Assembly: GCA_944324175.1 (NCBI GenBank)
Contig: CALUVH010000007.1
Location: 1-64,000 of the forward strand
Direction: 5' to 3'
DNA from: Candidatus Gastranaerophilales bacterium
GTDB lineage: Bacteria; Cyanobacteriota; Vampirovibrionia; Gastranaerophilales; Gastranaerophilaceae
DNA: 64,000 nt
The first letter of the stretch is position 1; each line of letters starts with the position of its first letter. Under the pieces are notes generated by a model, which worked only from the letters and a program-made list of their open reading frames with translations, was not told where the DNA came from and searched no databases. A program made the position numbers and the translations under genes. Below are positions 1 to 8,872 of this stretch, in pieces.

Positions 1-214
1 TCTGTTTATCGGCTTTTTTATCTTTTTTCTTTAATTTTTTACTATTATTTCGTTACATTTCGTAATAATTGCATCTGCTCTCATCTATCATTACGCCTTC
101 TATGATTGACTTAAAGGCATTTGTAACATTTTACAAAACTCATTACATATTTGATTTTAATTTGAATATGTTTGAGCTATACTAGGCTAGTTGAAGAAAT
201 ATTGGAGATATGTA

Positions 215-1588
215 ATGTATAATGTAGCAATAGTTGGAGCAGGACCTGCGGGAATTTTTGCCGCTTTAGAAATAGTTAAATTAAGACCTGAATGGAAAGT
301 CGTACTTGTTGAAAAAGGGCAAAAAATTGAAAATAGAAAATGCTTACTAAGAGAGGGATATGAAAAATGTCCTTCCTGCAAAAAGTGTGGGCTACTTTGT
401 GGTTGGGGAGGCGCAGGCGCATTTTCTGACGGAAAACTCACTTTAACTCCTGATGTAGGCGGACATCTTGTTGATTATATGAGTAGAAAAAAAGTTGAAG
501 AATTAATTGACTATTCTGACCAACTGTACTTAAACTTTGGTGCTACAGATGAAGTTTTTGGTACCGATGTAAAAACATTTCAAGAGCTTGAAAGACAAGC
601 TGCATTGGCTGAATTAAAACTAGTACACTCACCTGTAAGACATTTGGGCACAGAACGAAGCTTAGATGTATTAAAAAATATGCAAGACTACTTAGATGAA
701 AGAATTACTATATTAAACAATGTATCAGCTAAACATCTAATCGTTGAATGTGAACAGGTAAAAGGACTTGTACTTGATAATGGAGAAACTATAAGGGCTG
801 AATATACGATAATTGCACCAGGTCGAGAAGGTGCCGATTGGCTTACACATGAATTTGCGTCAAATAAAATAGGTATGGTAAACAATGCAGTTGATGTTGG
901 TGTACGAGTCGAGCTTCCAGCTCCTGTATTCCAACCATTAACCGATAAGTTATATGAATCAAAATTAGTCTACTACTCTCCAACCTTTGGTGATGAGGTA
1001 CGTACTTTCTGTATGAATCCGAACGGTGAAGTCGTTCAAGAAAACTACAACGGAATTGCTACTGTAAACGGGCACAGCTACGCCGAAAAAACAACCAATA
1101 ATACCAATTTTGCTTTATTGGTTAGCAAAAAGTTCACAGAACCGTTCAAAGAACCTATCCAATATGGACAACATATTGCTAGCCTGGCAAATATGCTTGC
1201 TGGCGGAATACTTGTACAAAGATTCGGTGATTTACTTGAAGGTAGAAGATCTACACCTGAAAGGATTAATTCAAGTATTATCAAACCTACACTGACCTGC
1301 GCTACTCCAGGGGACTTGAGCCTTGTAATACCATATCGACAAATGCTCAGTATTATTGAAATGATTTATGCTCTGGATAAAATTGCACCGGGTACAGCTT
1401 CAAGATATACCTTGCTTTATGGTATTGAAGTTAAGTTCTACTCTGCAAGAGTAAAATTAACAGAAGAACTTGAAACTGAAAATGTTAAAAATCTATTTGC
1501 TATCGGTGACGGCGCTGGAGTAACAAGAGGTCTAATCCAAGCCTCAGCTTCTGGTGTACACGTTGCTAGAGTAATATGCGCCAGATAA
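215..1588 (+). CDS. FAD-dependent oxidoreductase (COG2509-like)
   Basis: Flavoprotein of the uncharacterised FAD-dependent dehydrogenase group. The N-terminus carries the dinucleotide fold GAGPAG at residues 8-13. A cysteine-rich stretch with CPSCKKCG leads into GGAGAFSDGKL, which is typical of this group, and a second FAD contact, AIGDGAGVTRGL, lies near the C-terminus. The open frame extends to a TTG at 191, but I choose ATG 215 because GGAG at 204-207 sits 7 nt upstream and because the fold then starts at residue 4. 457 residues, soluble, no signal peptide. The substrate is unknown. It stands alone, ahead of a sensor kinase that has its own promoter. Confidence 0.8.
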   Translation: MYNVAIVGAGPAGIFAALEIVKLRPEWKVVLVEKGQKIENRKCLLREGYEKCPSCKKCGLLCGWGGAGAFSDGKLTLTPDVGGHLVDYMSRKKVEELIDYSDQLYLNFGATDEVFGTDVKTFQELERQAALAELKLVHSPVRHLGTERSLDVLKNMQDYLDERITILNNVSAKHLIVECEQVKGLVLDNGETIRAEYTIIAPGREGADWLTHEFASNKIGMVNNAVDVGVRVELPAPVFQPLTDKLYESKLVYYSPTFGDEVRTFCMNPNGEVVQENYNGIATVNGHSYAEKTTNNTNFALLVSKKFTEPFKEPIQYGQHIASLANMLAGGILVQRFGDLLEGRRSTPERINSSIIKPTLTCATPGDLSLVIPYRQMLSIIEMIYALDKIAPGTASRYTLLYGIEVKFYSARVKLTEELETENVKNLFAIGDGAGVTRGLIQASASGVHVARVICAR

Positions 1589-1597
1589 TTTTTAACT

Positions 1598-1625
1598 TTG
1601 AATTTCTACTATAAAGTGATATAAT
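1598..1625 (+). promoter_or_regulatory. Promoter with extended -10, predicted leaderless start
   Basis: TTGAAT at 1598-1603, a 16-nt spacer and TATAAT at 1620-1625, with TG at 1617-1618 making an extended -10. The -10 ends exactly 6 nt before the ATG at 1632, so transcription should begin on or next to the start codon. No Shine-Dalgarno sequence is present, which agrees with a leaderless mRNA. Inferred from sequence only. Confidence 0.65.
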
Positions 1626-1631
1626 TTTGCT

Positions 1632-3419
1632 ATGACGAACAATAAAGTAAATTTGACTACACAAAATCGTTTAATTATTTCCGGACTTATACTAAGTACG
1701 CTGTTAATTGTTGCGATTGCTGTGTTTGCAATATTTAACATTCAAAAAAAATTAAATGAAGGATATCAAAATTTCGGACAGGTCATCTCAAAGACTTTGG
1801 CTATAGAAAGCGTTGAAATAACAAAGGGAATGACCAAACAACAAACGAAAGAAATTCTTAAAAAACACTCCAATAGTATTCTTAAAAGTCATAATGATAT
1901 TGTATTTATAGAATTTCAAGATGCTCAGGGAAATGTAATTTACTCAGGGAAAAATGAACATAATAATTTCTCCATAATTCCTAATATAACGGTTAATTCC
2001 CCAATGATAAGAGATGGAGGAGAAAACATTGGCTCAGTGACAGTGGGGCTTTCTGGAAACGTTATAAATGAAATATCAACAACAACCAGAGCATCACTGC
2101 TTTTCGTATTTTCTGTTGCTTGGATAGTTTTTGCCTTTGTTATTCTCGTCAACACATACCTAATCACTAGAGAACTTAGAATTTTACATGATGGGGTTTC
2201 TAAAATTTCCAGTGGAGTATTTGGATATAAAATTGAAGGTAAGGACGTAAGCTCTGAAGTTAAAGAGTTATTCGATGCTTTTAATGACATGTCTAACAGA
2301 TTACACATATACGAAGAACAAAACATAGAACAGCTTACTTTAGAACGTAATAAACTGGAAGCGGTTCTTATGAGCATTGCCAATGGTGTTGTCGTTTGCG
2401 ACAACTACGATAATGTCGTTTTAGTAAATGATCATGCTCAACAATTACTAGAGATACAAGAAGAACAACTACTTGATACCAAAATTCAACATTATATGGA
2501 CACAGAAGGGAATTTCTGTTTTAAAGAAAAAATTGAAGAATTCAAAGACACGCCACTTGAGCAAATTCAAACAAAACCAATCTCATTTAATATTAACATT
2601 GATAAAAGAGTAATAAAATCAATTATCTCCCCAATGTTTACAAGGAATAAGGACTACGTAGGATATATAATTGTACTGATTGATGTAACCAAAGAAACTG
2701 AAATGGATCAAATGCGTGCTCATTTTATCTCTAATGTTTCACATGAGTTGAGAACTCCTGTTACAGTTTTAAGAAGTTACATTGATACACTGTATAATTA
2801 CGGAAACGAATTTGATGAAGAAACAAAAAAAGAATTCATATCAACACTAAATTCTGAGATTATAAGACTTAACAGCATGGTAAATGATATTTTAGATTTT
2901 TCAAGATTAGATGCAAATGTACAGTTAGAAAAAACTCAAAATAACATTGTAGAACTTGTAGAAACCTGCGCTAATCAAGTACAAGTTTTGCTAAAAGAAC
3001 ATCATCTAAAAATCACTATTACCAAGGATGAAAATATTCCTATCGCCACATTCAATTACAATAGCATTGAACGAGCTTTAACAAATTATATTTCTAATGC
3101 AATTAAATATTCACCTGATAATGGCGAAATAAAAATCGCAATAAATAGTCTAAATAATGGCAACGATATTCAAATAACAGTTAGTGATCAAGGATGTGGC
3201 ATTGCACCTGAATATCAAAAGAAAGTATTTGACAGGTTTTTTAGAGTAGAAAACGATACTCATACAGTTAAAGGTACAGGGCTTGGACTTAATTTAGTTA
3301 AAACAACAATAGAAAAACATCACGGAGGAAAAGTATTTGTCAACTCTGAAATTGGTAAAGGATCTACATTTGGATTTATAATTCCGGTAGCGCCGGTTGA
3401 AAGTAATATAACTTTGTAA
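1632..3419 (+). CDS. Membrane sensor histidine kinase (HAMP-PAS-HisKA-HATPase)
   Basis: Two-component sensor kinase of 595 residues. One membrane helix is near 13-36, followed by an extracytoplasmic sensor of about 115 residues and a second helix near 153-177. HAMP follows (about 178-230), then a PAS domain (about 232-350). The HisKA domain has the phospho-acceptor H371 in VSHELRTP. The HATPase domain has N-box N485/N489, DQGCG at 519-523 and GTGLGLNLVK at 548-557, so all catalytic motifs are intact. The architecture matches WalK/PhoR and cyanobacterial NblS/Hik33. No response regulator is adjacent, so the partner must be encoded elsewhere. A promoter lies directly against the start codon. 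Confidence 0.92.
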   Translation: MTNNKVNLTTQNRLIISGLILSTLLIVAIAVFAIFNIQKKLNEGYQNFGQVISKTLAIESVEITKGMTKQQTKEILKKHSNSILKSHNDIVFIEFQDAQGNVIYSGKNEHNNFSIIPNITVNSPMIRDGGENIGSVTVGLSGNVINEISTTTRASLLFVFSVAWIVFAFVILVNTYLITRELRILHDGVSKISSGVFGYKIEGKDVSSEVKELFDAFNDMSNRLHIYEEQNIEQLTLERNKLEAVLMSIANGVVVCDNYDNVVLVNDHAQQLLEIQEEQLLDTKIQHYMDTEGNFCFKEKIEEFKDTPLEQIQTKPISFNINIDKRVIKSIISPMFTRNKDYVGYIIVLIDVTKETEMDQMRAHFISNVSHELRTPVTVLRSYIDTLYNYGNEFDEETKKEFISTLNSEIIRLNSMVNDILDFSRLDANVQLEKTQNNIVELVETCANQVQVLLKEHHLKITITKDENIPIATFNYNSIERALTNYISNAIKYSPDNGEIKIAINSLNNGNDIQITVSDQGCGIAPEYQKKVFDRFFRVENDTHTVKGTGLGLNLVKTTIEKHHGGKVFVNSEIGKGSTFGFIIPVAPVESNITL

Positions 3420-3456
3420 AAATAGCAATTTTTCCTTGTGGGGGTTTAGTATCCTT

Positions 3457-4407
3457 ATGATAACCAGTGTAAATAGTAGTCCACCGAAAAACAATCATAA
3501 TTGTAAACACGAAATAAAAGCTCAAGTTGCGGGCTTATCTTGCGGATATGTTACTGCGAAACTCAGCAATACACTTTTATCTTCTGCTAATCTCCCAATA
3601 GGATACCAAATTGTTAAAAACGCCCGTTCACTGGATGAAAAGACTAATAAAAAGATTTTTGAAGCATTCGATATAATGCTTGAAAAAACAGGTCTTAAAA
3701 ATAAAAATATAAAAGTAGAAATTTTTACCAGATCCGCTCTTGAATTACCGGAGTTTAAAAAAAAGTTTCGACAAGCAATAGCATATGACCAAAAACTGAA
3801 TTTAAAACCTGGAATTATTAAAGATATTATTGTCTCTGATACTTGTAGGAATACACCAGAATATGCCTATGTAGTAGGAGTCAATGCCGGATACAATTTT
3901 ATCAGTAACCGCATCGCATTTGCTGATAATTTTATTACTCCAACTCCTCATGAAGCAGGACATGCTGTCATGAATAACGGCAAATACATTGATAAATTAA
4001 TCAACAAAATCCCATACTTAATAAGACGTTTTAATATCTTGCCTGCAACCTTAATGCTGGGACTACTTACAAGAAAATATGAAAACAAAGGCAATAAAGA
4101 ATTATCTCCAATTCAAAAGGCTGAAAACTTTATCCATAATAATCTTAGTCTTATTACAGGCGCCATAACAGTTCCTACACTTGTTATGGAAGGTAGAGCT
4201 TCATGGATAGGCGAAGAGCACGTTAAGCCACTTTTACCTAAAAATATTTTCAAAAATGTTAAAATAAATAATAGACTCGGGCTCATGAGTTATGCAGCAA
4301 GCTCTTGCGCTACTGTAATAGGTACTCATTTGGCTGTAAAAGCAAAAGATAAAATATACAATAAAATATTAGCCTCTAAAAATAAAACAACTACTGCAAC
4401 AGCATAG
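3457..4407 (+). CDS. Uncharacterised protein with HEAGH zinc-protease motif
   Basis: I do not recognise the family. About 316 residues from ATG 3457; an in-frame TTG lies at 3436, and a GGGG run around 3440 is a poor ribosome site for either. The notable feature is HEAGH (bases 3949-3963, residues 165-169), the HExxH zinc-site pattern of gluzincin-type metallopeptidases. About 90 residues later EGRASWIGEE offers a possible third ligand. Hydrophobic stretches follow the motif (IPYLIRRFNILPATLMLGLL and the LITGAITVPTLVM region), suggesting membrane association. No signal peptide. A metallopeptidase role is inference; the motif alone could be coincidental. Convergent with the following TPR gene. 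Confidence 0.55.
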   Translation: MITSVNSSPPKNNHNCKHEIKAQVAGLSCGYVTAKLSNTLLSSANLPIGYQIVKNARSLDEKTNKKIFEAFDIMLEKTGLKNKNIKVEIFTRSALELPEFKKKFRQAIAYDQKLNLKPGIIKDIIVSDTCRNTPEYAYVVGVNAGYNFISNRIAFADNFITPTPHEAGHAVMNNGKYIDKLINKIPYLIRRFNILPATLMLGLLTRKYENKGNKELSPIQKAENFIHNNLSLITGAITVPTLVMEGRASWIGEEHVKPLLPKNIFKNVKINNRLGLMSYAASSCATVIGTHLAVKAKDKIYNKILASKNKTTTATA

Positions 4408-4421
4408 ATAACAATTCATCA

Positions 4422-6014
4422 CTAACTAAATAATGCATTTATTTTATCGACAATTTCTTGCGGATCCATCTCATTGGTTACTTTATTTATATCTTGAGCA
4501 ATTTGATACAATTTTGCAGCTTCTATTTTATCACCGACAATGGTTATTGCACGAGCAAGATTAAAATGAGCAAGGGCATAATTAGGATTACACTCGATTG
4601 ATTTTTTAAATAATTCTATAGCCTTTTGAACCCTGCCTAAATCATCAAGATAAATTACACCAAGATTGTTGTATGCAATATCATAATTATTGTCATATTC
4701 AATAGCTAACTCATATTCTTTTATAGCTTCGTCAATATCTCCCTTTCCCCAATATAGAAACCCTAAATTACAATGTATCTTAGCATTTTTAGGGTCAAGA
4801 TCTAAAGCATTACGATATACAGCTAATGCATTGTCTACATCTTCCTTATCATAAAATGCACTACCAAGATTTACATAAATATCAATATCGTTTGGTGTTA
4901 AAAGGTAAGCACTCTGATAAGAACTTATTGCTGCATCCAAATCCTTCTTGGACTCTTGATAAACATATCCTAACGTCTGGTTAATAATACTTGTCCACTG
5001 CTTACGAGGATTTAAAGTTACTGCAGTTTGAAAATGTGATATTGCACCTTCCAAATCACCCTTTATATATAAAATATTGGCAAGATTAGAGTGAACATCA
5101 GGCATGTTTGGCATTAGCTGAATTAATTTTTGATAAATTTCGATAGCACTATCATAATCACCCTGTTCCTCATAAGCTTGACACAAGTGACGGTAAGCAG
5201 GGATATTCAAACTGTCAAGCCAAATTGCCATTTTATACTCAGTAATCGCATCATCAAATCTACCCATTGCTCGATACAAATCACCAAGTAAATAATACAA
5301 ATTAACCATACCCGGTGCTTTTTCAATGGCAGTAGTATAAGTATCAATCGCCTCATTTAACTGATTTAGCTGAATCTGAACTAGCCCTTTCCAAAAAACA
5401 GGTGCAAACTTCAAATATGAAATTGCTCTAATAACATTAGCAATAGCAATCCTATCAAATGGTAAGGTTAAAAGCGATAGCAAGTACTCATATTTTGACA
5501 TAAACCAATTTTTAAAACTTCTAAATGAAGATACACGATATAGATTAGAAAGCAAAAAGTGAGCACAAGAACTGGAAAAAGGTGCACAACTAATAGCTTT
5601 TTTTGCATTCATAGAAGCTTCCAAAAATCTCGCACGCTTAGTATATGTTTCGGCCAAAAGATAATAAGCCTTAGCATACTTAGAATCCTTTGATATTGCC
5701 ATATCAAGGTAATTTATTGTCTTATCCAAATCTCCCTTGAAATAATGAGCCTGACCTATTTTAAAATATATCTCAGGCGAATCGATGTAACTTTCTAATG
5801 CTCTTTGATACTCAGTAATTGCCTCATCTACATACTGACAGGAATTATAAATATCCAAATGCCATTCTAAATACAAATCTCCAAGTCGAACATGTAAATC
5901 AGGATTAGTCGGATCCTCCTGCAAACCCAATTGACACAATTCTATTGCATTTTTAACATTTCCAACTTGACGTTCTTTTTTTATCTTTTTCTCTAAAATT
6001 TTCGTATTATTCAT
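4422..6014 (-). CDS. TPR repeat protein
   Basis: 530 residues built almost wholly of tetratricopeptide repeats, about 12 units of 34 residues with the usual W/L-G-Y-A-F-P spacing. Clear examples are NLYYLLGDLYRAMGRFDDAI and HCNLGFLYWGKGDIDEAI. No signal peptide or transmembrane helix is visible, so it is probably a cytoplasmic scaffold. Partner unknown. Monocistronic: the neighbours point the other way on both sides. No Shine-Dalgarno is evident before the ATG at 6014; the upstream region is A/T-rich. Confidence 0.85.
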   Translation of the reverse strand: MNNTKILEKKIKKERQVGNVKNAIELCQLGLQEDPTNPDLHVRLGDLYLEWHLDIYNSCQYVDEAITEYQRALESYIDSPEIYFKIGQAHYFKGDLDKTINYLDMAISKDSKYAKAYYLLAETYTKRARFLEASMNAKKAISCAPFSSSCAHFLLSNLYRVSSFRSFKNWFMSKYEYLLSLLTLPFDRIAIANVIRAISYLKFAPVFWKGLVQIQLNQLNEAIDTYTTAIEKAPGMVNLYYLLGDLYRAMGRFDDAITEYKMAIWLDSLNIPAYRHLCQAYEEQGDYDSAIEIYQKLIQLMPNMPDVHSNLANILYIKGDLEGAISHFQTAVTLNPRKQWTSIINQTLGYVYQESKKDLDAAISSYQSAYLLTPNDIDIYVNLGSAFYDKEDVDNALAVYRNALDLDPKNAKIHCNLGFLYWGKGDIDEAIKEYELAIEYDNNYDIAYNNLGVIYLDDLGRVQKAIELFKKSIECNPNYALAHFNLARAITIVGDKIEAAKLYQIAQDINKVTNEMDPQEIVDKINALFS

Positions 6015-6150
6015 AATTATCTTTTTATAAACTTCTTGACATGAGAACTAAAAAGCTCCATACTAGACATTGTAAATAATTTCAGCAAAAAAAGCAAGTT
6101 ATTTATAATAATTAGTATAATGATAATCTGATAATTGACAAGGAGTCAAA

Positions 6151-7461
6151 ATGAAAGAAAACAGAATTTATTTTGTGGATGTAACAAATCGTGATGGAGT
6201 ACAAACATCCCGTTTGGGACTTGCTAAATTACAAAAAACAATCATAAATGTAATGCTGGATGAAATGGGTATAACCCAATCTGAATTCGGTTTTCCGACA
6301 ACAAAGCACGAAATAAATTATCTGAATGGTAATCTTGAATTGGTGGAAAGAGAAGTAATATCTAAAACAAAACTTTCAGGCTGGATGAGAAGTATTGCAG
6401 AAGATGTTGAATTATCATTTAAAAATGTACCAAAATTAAAAAATATAAACCTTTCACAATCAACATCACAGCAAATGATAAATGGAAAATACCAAGGCAA
6501 AAAGACTCCTGAAGATATGATTTTAATGACACACGACGCTATACAGTGTGCAATTGAAAAAGGGGCAGAAATAATCGGAGTAAATGCAGAGGATGCATCA
6601 AGAAGTGATTTGGACTATTTGATACGATATGCACAAGCAGCAAAAGCAGCAGGAGCAAGTCGTTTTAGATACTGTGATACTCTCGGATATGAAGATCCTC
6701 AGACAACTTATGAAAGAATATTTCAGATTGCTCAAGAAACAAACATGCCTATTGAATTACATTTTCACAATGACCTTGGTATGGCTACTGCATGCTCTGT
6801 CATGGGAGCTAGAGCTGCTATAGATGCGGGTGTTGATGCATATATAAATACAGCAATTAACGGTATGGGCGAACGAGCTGGAAATGCAGATTTGGTATCT
6901 TGCCTTTTAGCAGTTCTAAAATCAGCAGGATTTAAAGATAAATATAAAATTGATCCTAACATAGACTTAAGTAAGGCATGGCAACTGGCAAAATATACCG
7001 CTTACGCATTTGGAGTTCCTATTCCTATAAATCAACCGGCAGTAGGCGATAATGCCTTTGCACATGAATCCGGTATCCACGCGGACGGGGCACTCAAAGA
7101 CCGAAGAAACTACGAATTATACGACTTTGAAGAATTGGGACGTGGTGAGCCTGAAATAATTGAGACAGGTAGAATGATTACAACCGGGGAATATGGTGGA
7201 ATTAAAGGATTCAGAAATGTGTACAACAACTTGGAAATTGAATTCAAGGATGAGCATGAAGCAAGAAATATCTTGGAACTTGCAAGATATGCTAACGTAC
7301 ATACTCAAAAACCTCTAACTTCAAGTGAACTACGATTTATTTACTATTATCCTGACATAGCAGCGCAAGTCATGACAGTATCACCTTATTATGAGCCAAT
7401 TGGAGCTATAAAAGATCGTGTAGAAGCTGATAAAATAAATCACCCTCATTGGAGTATTTAA
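6151..7461 (+). CDS. Homocitrate synthase / 2-isopropylmalate synthase family enzyme
   Basis: Acyl-CoA:2-oxo-acid condensing enzyme of the HMGL-like TIM-barrel family. It begins with VDVTNRDGVQ (the DxTxRDGxQ metal/substrate signature), has HFHNDLGMA and NGMGERAGNADL in the barrel, and HESGIHADG in the linker. At 436 residues it is shorter than LeuA with its regulatory domain, and HESGIHADG followed by the GEYGGIKGF motif is closer to NifV/Lys20-type homocitrate synthases. It therefore probably condenses acetyl-CoA with 2-oxoglutarate or a related 2-oxo acid; the exact substrate cannot be read. Ribosome site AAGGAG lies just before the ATG. The next gene encodes the matching aconitase-type isomerase, 70 bp downstream. 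Confidence 0.8.
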   Translation: MKENRIYFVDVTNRDGVQTSRLGLAKLQKTIINVMLDEMGITQSEFGFPTTKHEINYLNGNLELVEREVISKTKLSGWMRSIAEDVELSFKNVPKLKNINLSQSTSQQMINGKYQGKKTPEDMILMTHDAIQCAIEKGAEIIGVNAEDASRSDLDYLIRYAQAAKAAGASRFRYCDTLGYEDPQTTYERIFQIAQETNMPIELHFHNDLGMATACSVMGARAAIDAGVDAYINTAINGMGERAGNADLVSCLLAVLKSAGFKDKYKIDPNIDLSKAWQLAKYTAYAFGVPIPINQPAVGDNAFAHESGIHADGALKDRRNYELYDFEELGRGEPEIIETGRMITTGEYGGIKGFRNVYNNLEIEFKDEHEARNILELARYANVHTQKPLTSSELRFIYYYPDIAAQVMTVSPYYEPIGAIKDRVEADKINHPHWSI

Positions 7462-7531
7462 AACAAGCTAAATTAAATAAGCGAATATTCTTTTTATGAT
7501 AAAATCATATTAAAAGAATAAAGGAGAAGTT

Positions 7532-8773
7532 ATGGGATTAACGTTAGCAGAAAAAATTATATCAAAACATGCAGGTAAAGAAGTCCATGCAGGTGAGTTG
7601 GTTATTGCTAAAGTAGATGTGTGTGCAGTACAAGATGGAACTGGACCTTTGACTGTTCAAGAATTTAAAAAGTTAGGCAAAGAAAAATTAAATGCCCCTG
7701 AGCGTACAATTCTTTTTATTGACCATGCTTCCCCAAGTCCGAGAAAAGAACTTTCAAATACCCATACCGTACTGAGAAATTTTGCAAAAGAATATGGAGC
7801 AGTATTATCAGATGTTGGAGCAGGTGTATGTCACCAAAGACTCATTGAAACATTTGTTAACCCTGGAGAAATTCTTGTAGGTGCAGATTCTCACACTTGT
7901 ACCTCAGGAGCATTAGGAGCTTTTGCAACTGGCATGGGATCTACAGACATAGCAGTTGCTATGGCGCTTGGAAAAACCTGGTTAAAAGTACCCGCAACCT
8001 TCAAAATTGAAGTTAATGGTAAACTTAAAGAAGGTATTTGCTCTAAGGACCTTATGCTTCACTTGATTGGTATGATAGGAGCAGATGGTGCCACATACAA
8101 AGCACTTGAATTCTGTGGAGATACAATAGAAAACATGCCAATGTCTGAAAGGTTTACTCTTGCAAACATGGCCGTAGAAGCAGGTGCAAAGGCAGGATTA
8201 TTTATTGCTGATGAAAAAACAAGAGAATTTTTAAAAACCAAAGGACGTGAAGATAAATTTTCGACGCTAAAACCTGATAGTGATGCCGTTTATGAAAAAG
8301 TAATAAAAATAAATGCAGAAGACATACCTCATACAGTATCCTGTCCTCACACAGTTGACAATACAAAGAATGTAGAGGAACTTAAAGACATAAAAATTGA
8401 TCAAGTCTTTGTAGGGACTTGTACAAACGGCAGAATTGAGGATTTACGTATCGTTGCGAAGATTCTTGATGGGAAAAAAGTTAGCCCTAGTGTCAGAATG
8501 CTTATATGCCCAGCCTCTAAAGATGTGTACTTACAAGCATTAGAAGAAGGTCTAATAAAGACATTTGTAGAAGCGAATGCAACAATATTGCCACCAGGAT
8601 GCGGTCCATGTGTTGGAGTTCATGCTGGAACACTTGCCGATGGCGAGGTTTGCCTTGCTACTCAAAATAGAAATTTTCAGGGAAGAATGGGGAACACTAA
8701 TGGATTTATTTATCTATCATCACCATTCGTTGCAGCTCACTCTGCACTTAGAGGATATATTTCAGCACAATAG
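7532..8773 (+). CDS. 3-isopropylmalate dehydratase / homoaconitase large subunit
   Basis: Aconitase-superfamily large subunit, 413 residues, the usual size of the archaeal/clostridial LeuC/HacA type. Fe4S4 ligands are visible in VGTCTNGR and in PPGCGPCVG (two cysteines). Further signatures are GADSHTCTSGA and GVCHQRLIE. It should isomerise the product of the preceding condensing enzyme: isopropylmalate if that is a LeuA, homocitrate or homoaconitate if it is a homocitrate synthase. The small swivelling subunit (LeuD/HacB) is not next to it and must be elsewhere. Strong AAGGAG site 6 nt before the ATG. Confidence 0.85.
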   Translation: MGLTLAEKIISKHAGKEVHAGELVIAKVDVCAVQDGTGPLTVQEFKKLGKEKLNAPERTILFIDHASPSPRKELSNTHTVLRNFAKEYGAVLSDVGAGVCHQRLIETFVNPGEILVGADSHTCTSGALGAFATGMGSTDIAVAMALGKTWLKVPATFKIEVNGKLKEGICSKDLMLHLIGMIGADGATYKALEFCGDTIENMPMSERFTLANMAVEAGAKAGLFIADEKTREFLKTKGREDKFSTLKPDSDAVYEKVIKINAEDIPHTVSCPHTVDNTKNVEELKDIKIDQVFVGTCTNGRIEDLRIVAKILDGKKVSPSVRMLICPASKDVYLQALEEGLIKTFVEANATILPPGCGPCVGVHAGTLADGEVCLATQNRNFQGRMGNTNGFIYLSSPFVAAHSALRGYISAQ

Positions 8774-8839
8774 TTATAATCTTAATACAAAAAATATACT
8801 CCTTTAGTTATATTACAAAGCATGAGTTATTGAAAGATT

Positions 8840-8868
8840 AAACTCCTTACTATGTATGTAAGGAGTTT
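8840..8868 (+). promoter_or_regulatory. Perfect hairpin sequestering the sigma-factor ribosome site
   Basis: An 11-bp perfect inverted repeat: left arm 8840-8850, loop TATGTAT 8851-8857, right arm 8858-8868. The right arm contains AGGAG (8861-8865), the ribosome site for ATG 8873, so folding would mask it. The loop holds an alternative in-frame ATG at 8852. Only four T residues follow, so it would be a weak terminator for the preceding gene, though a double role is possible. Confidence 0.65.
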
Positions 8869-8872
8869 TACT

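Noticed and set aside
1-214. Left edge checked for a tRNA, attachment site or end of a gene
   Set aside because: Only A/T-rich DNA without a cloverleaf or supported reading frame; a possible promoter for the FAD gene (TATACT 178-183) has no well-spaced -35.
6318-6500. Minus-strand frames inside the condensing-enzyme gene and many similar short frames elsewhere
   Set aside because: They are mirror frames of well-supported genes with no ribosome sites or recognisable domains.
7487-7519. Imperfect A/T inverted repeat before the aconitase-like gene
   Set aside because: The stem is interrupted and almost all A-T in A/T-rich DNA; the ribosome site lies outside it, so there is no regulatory reading I can support.
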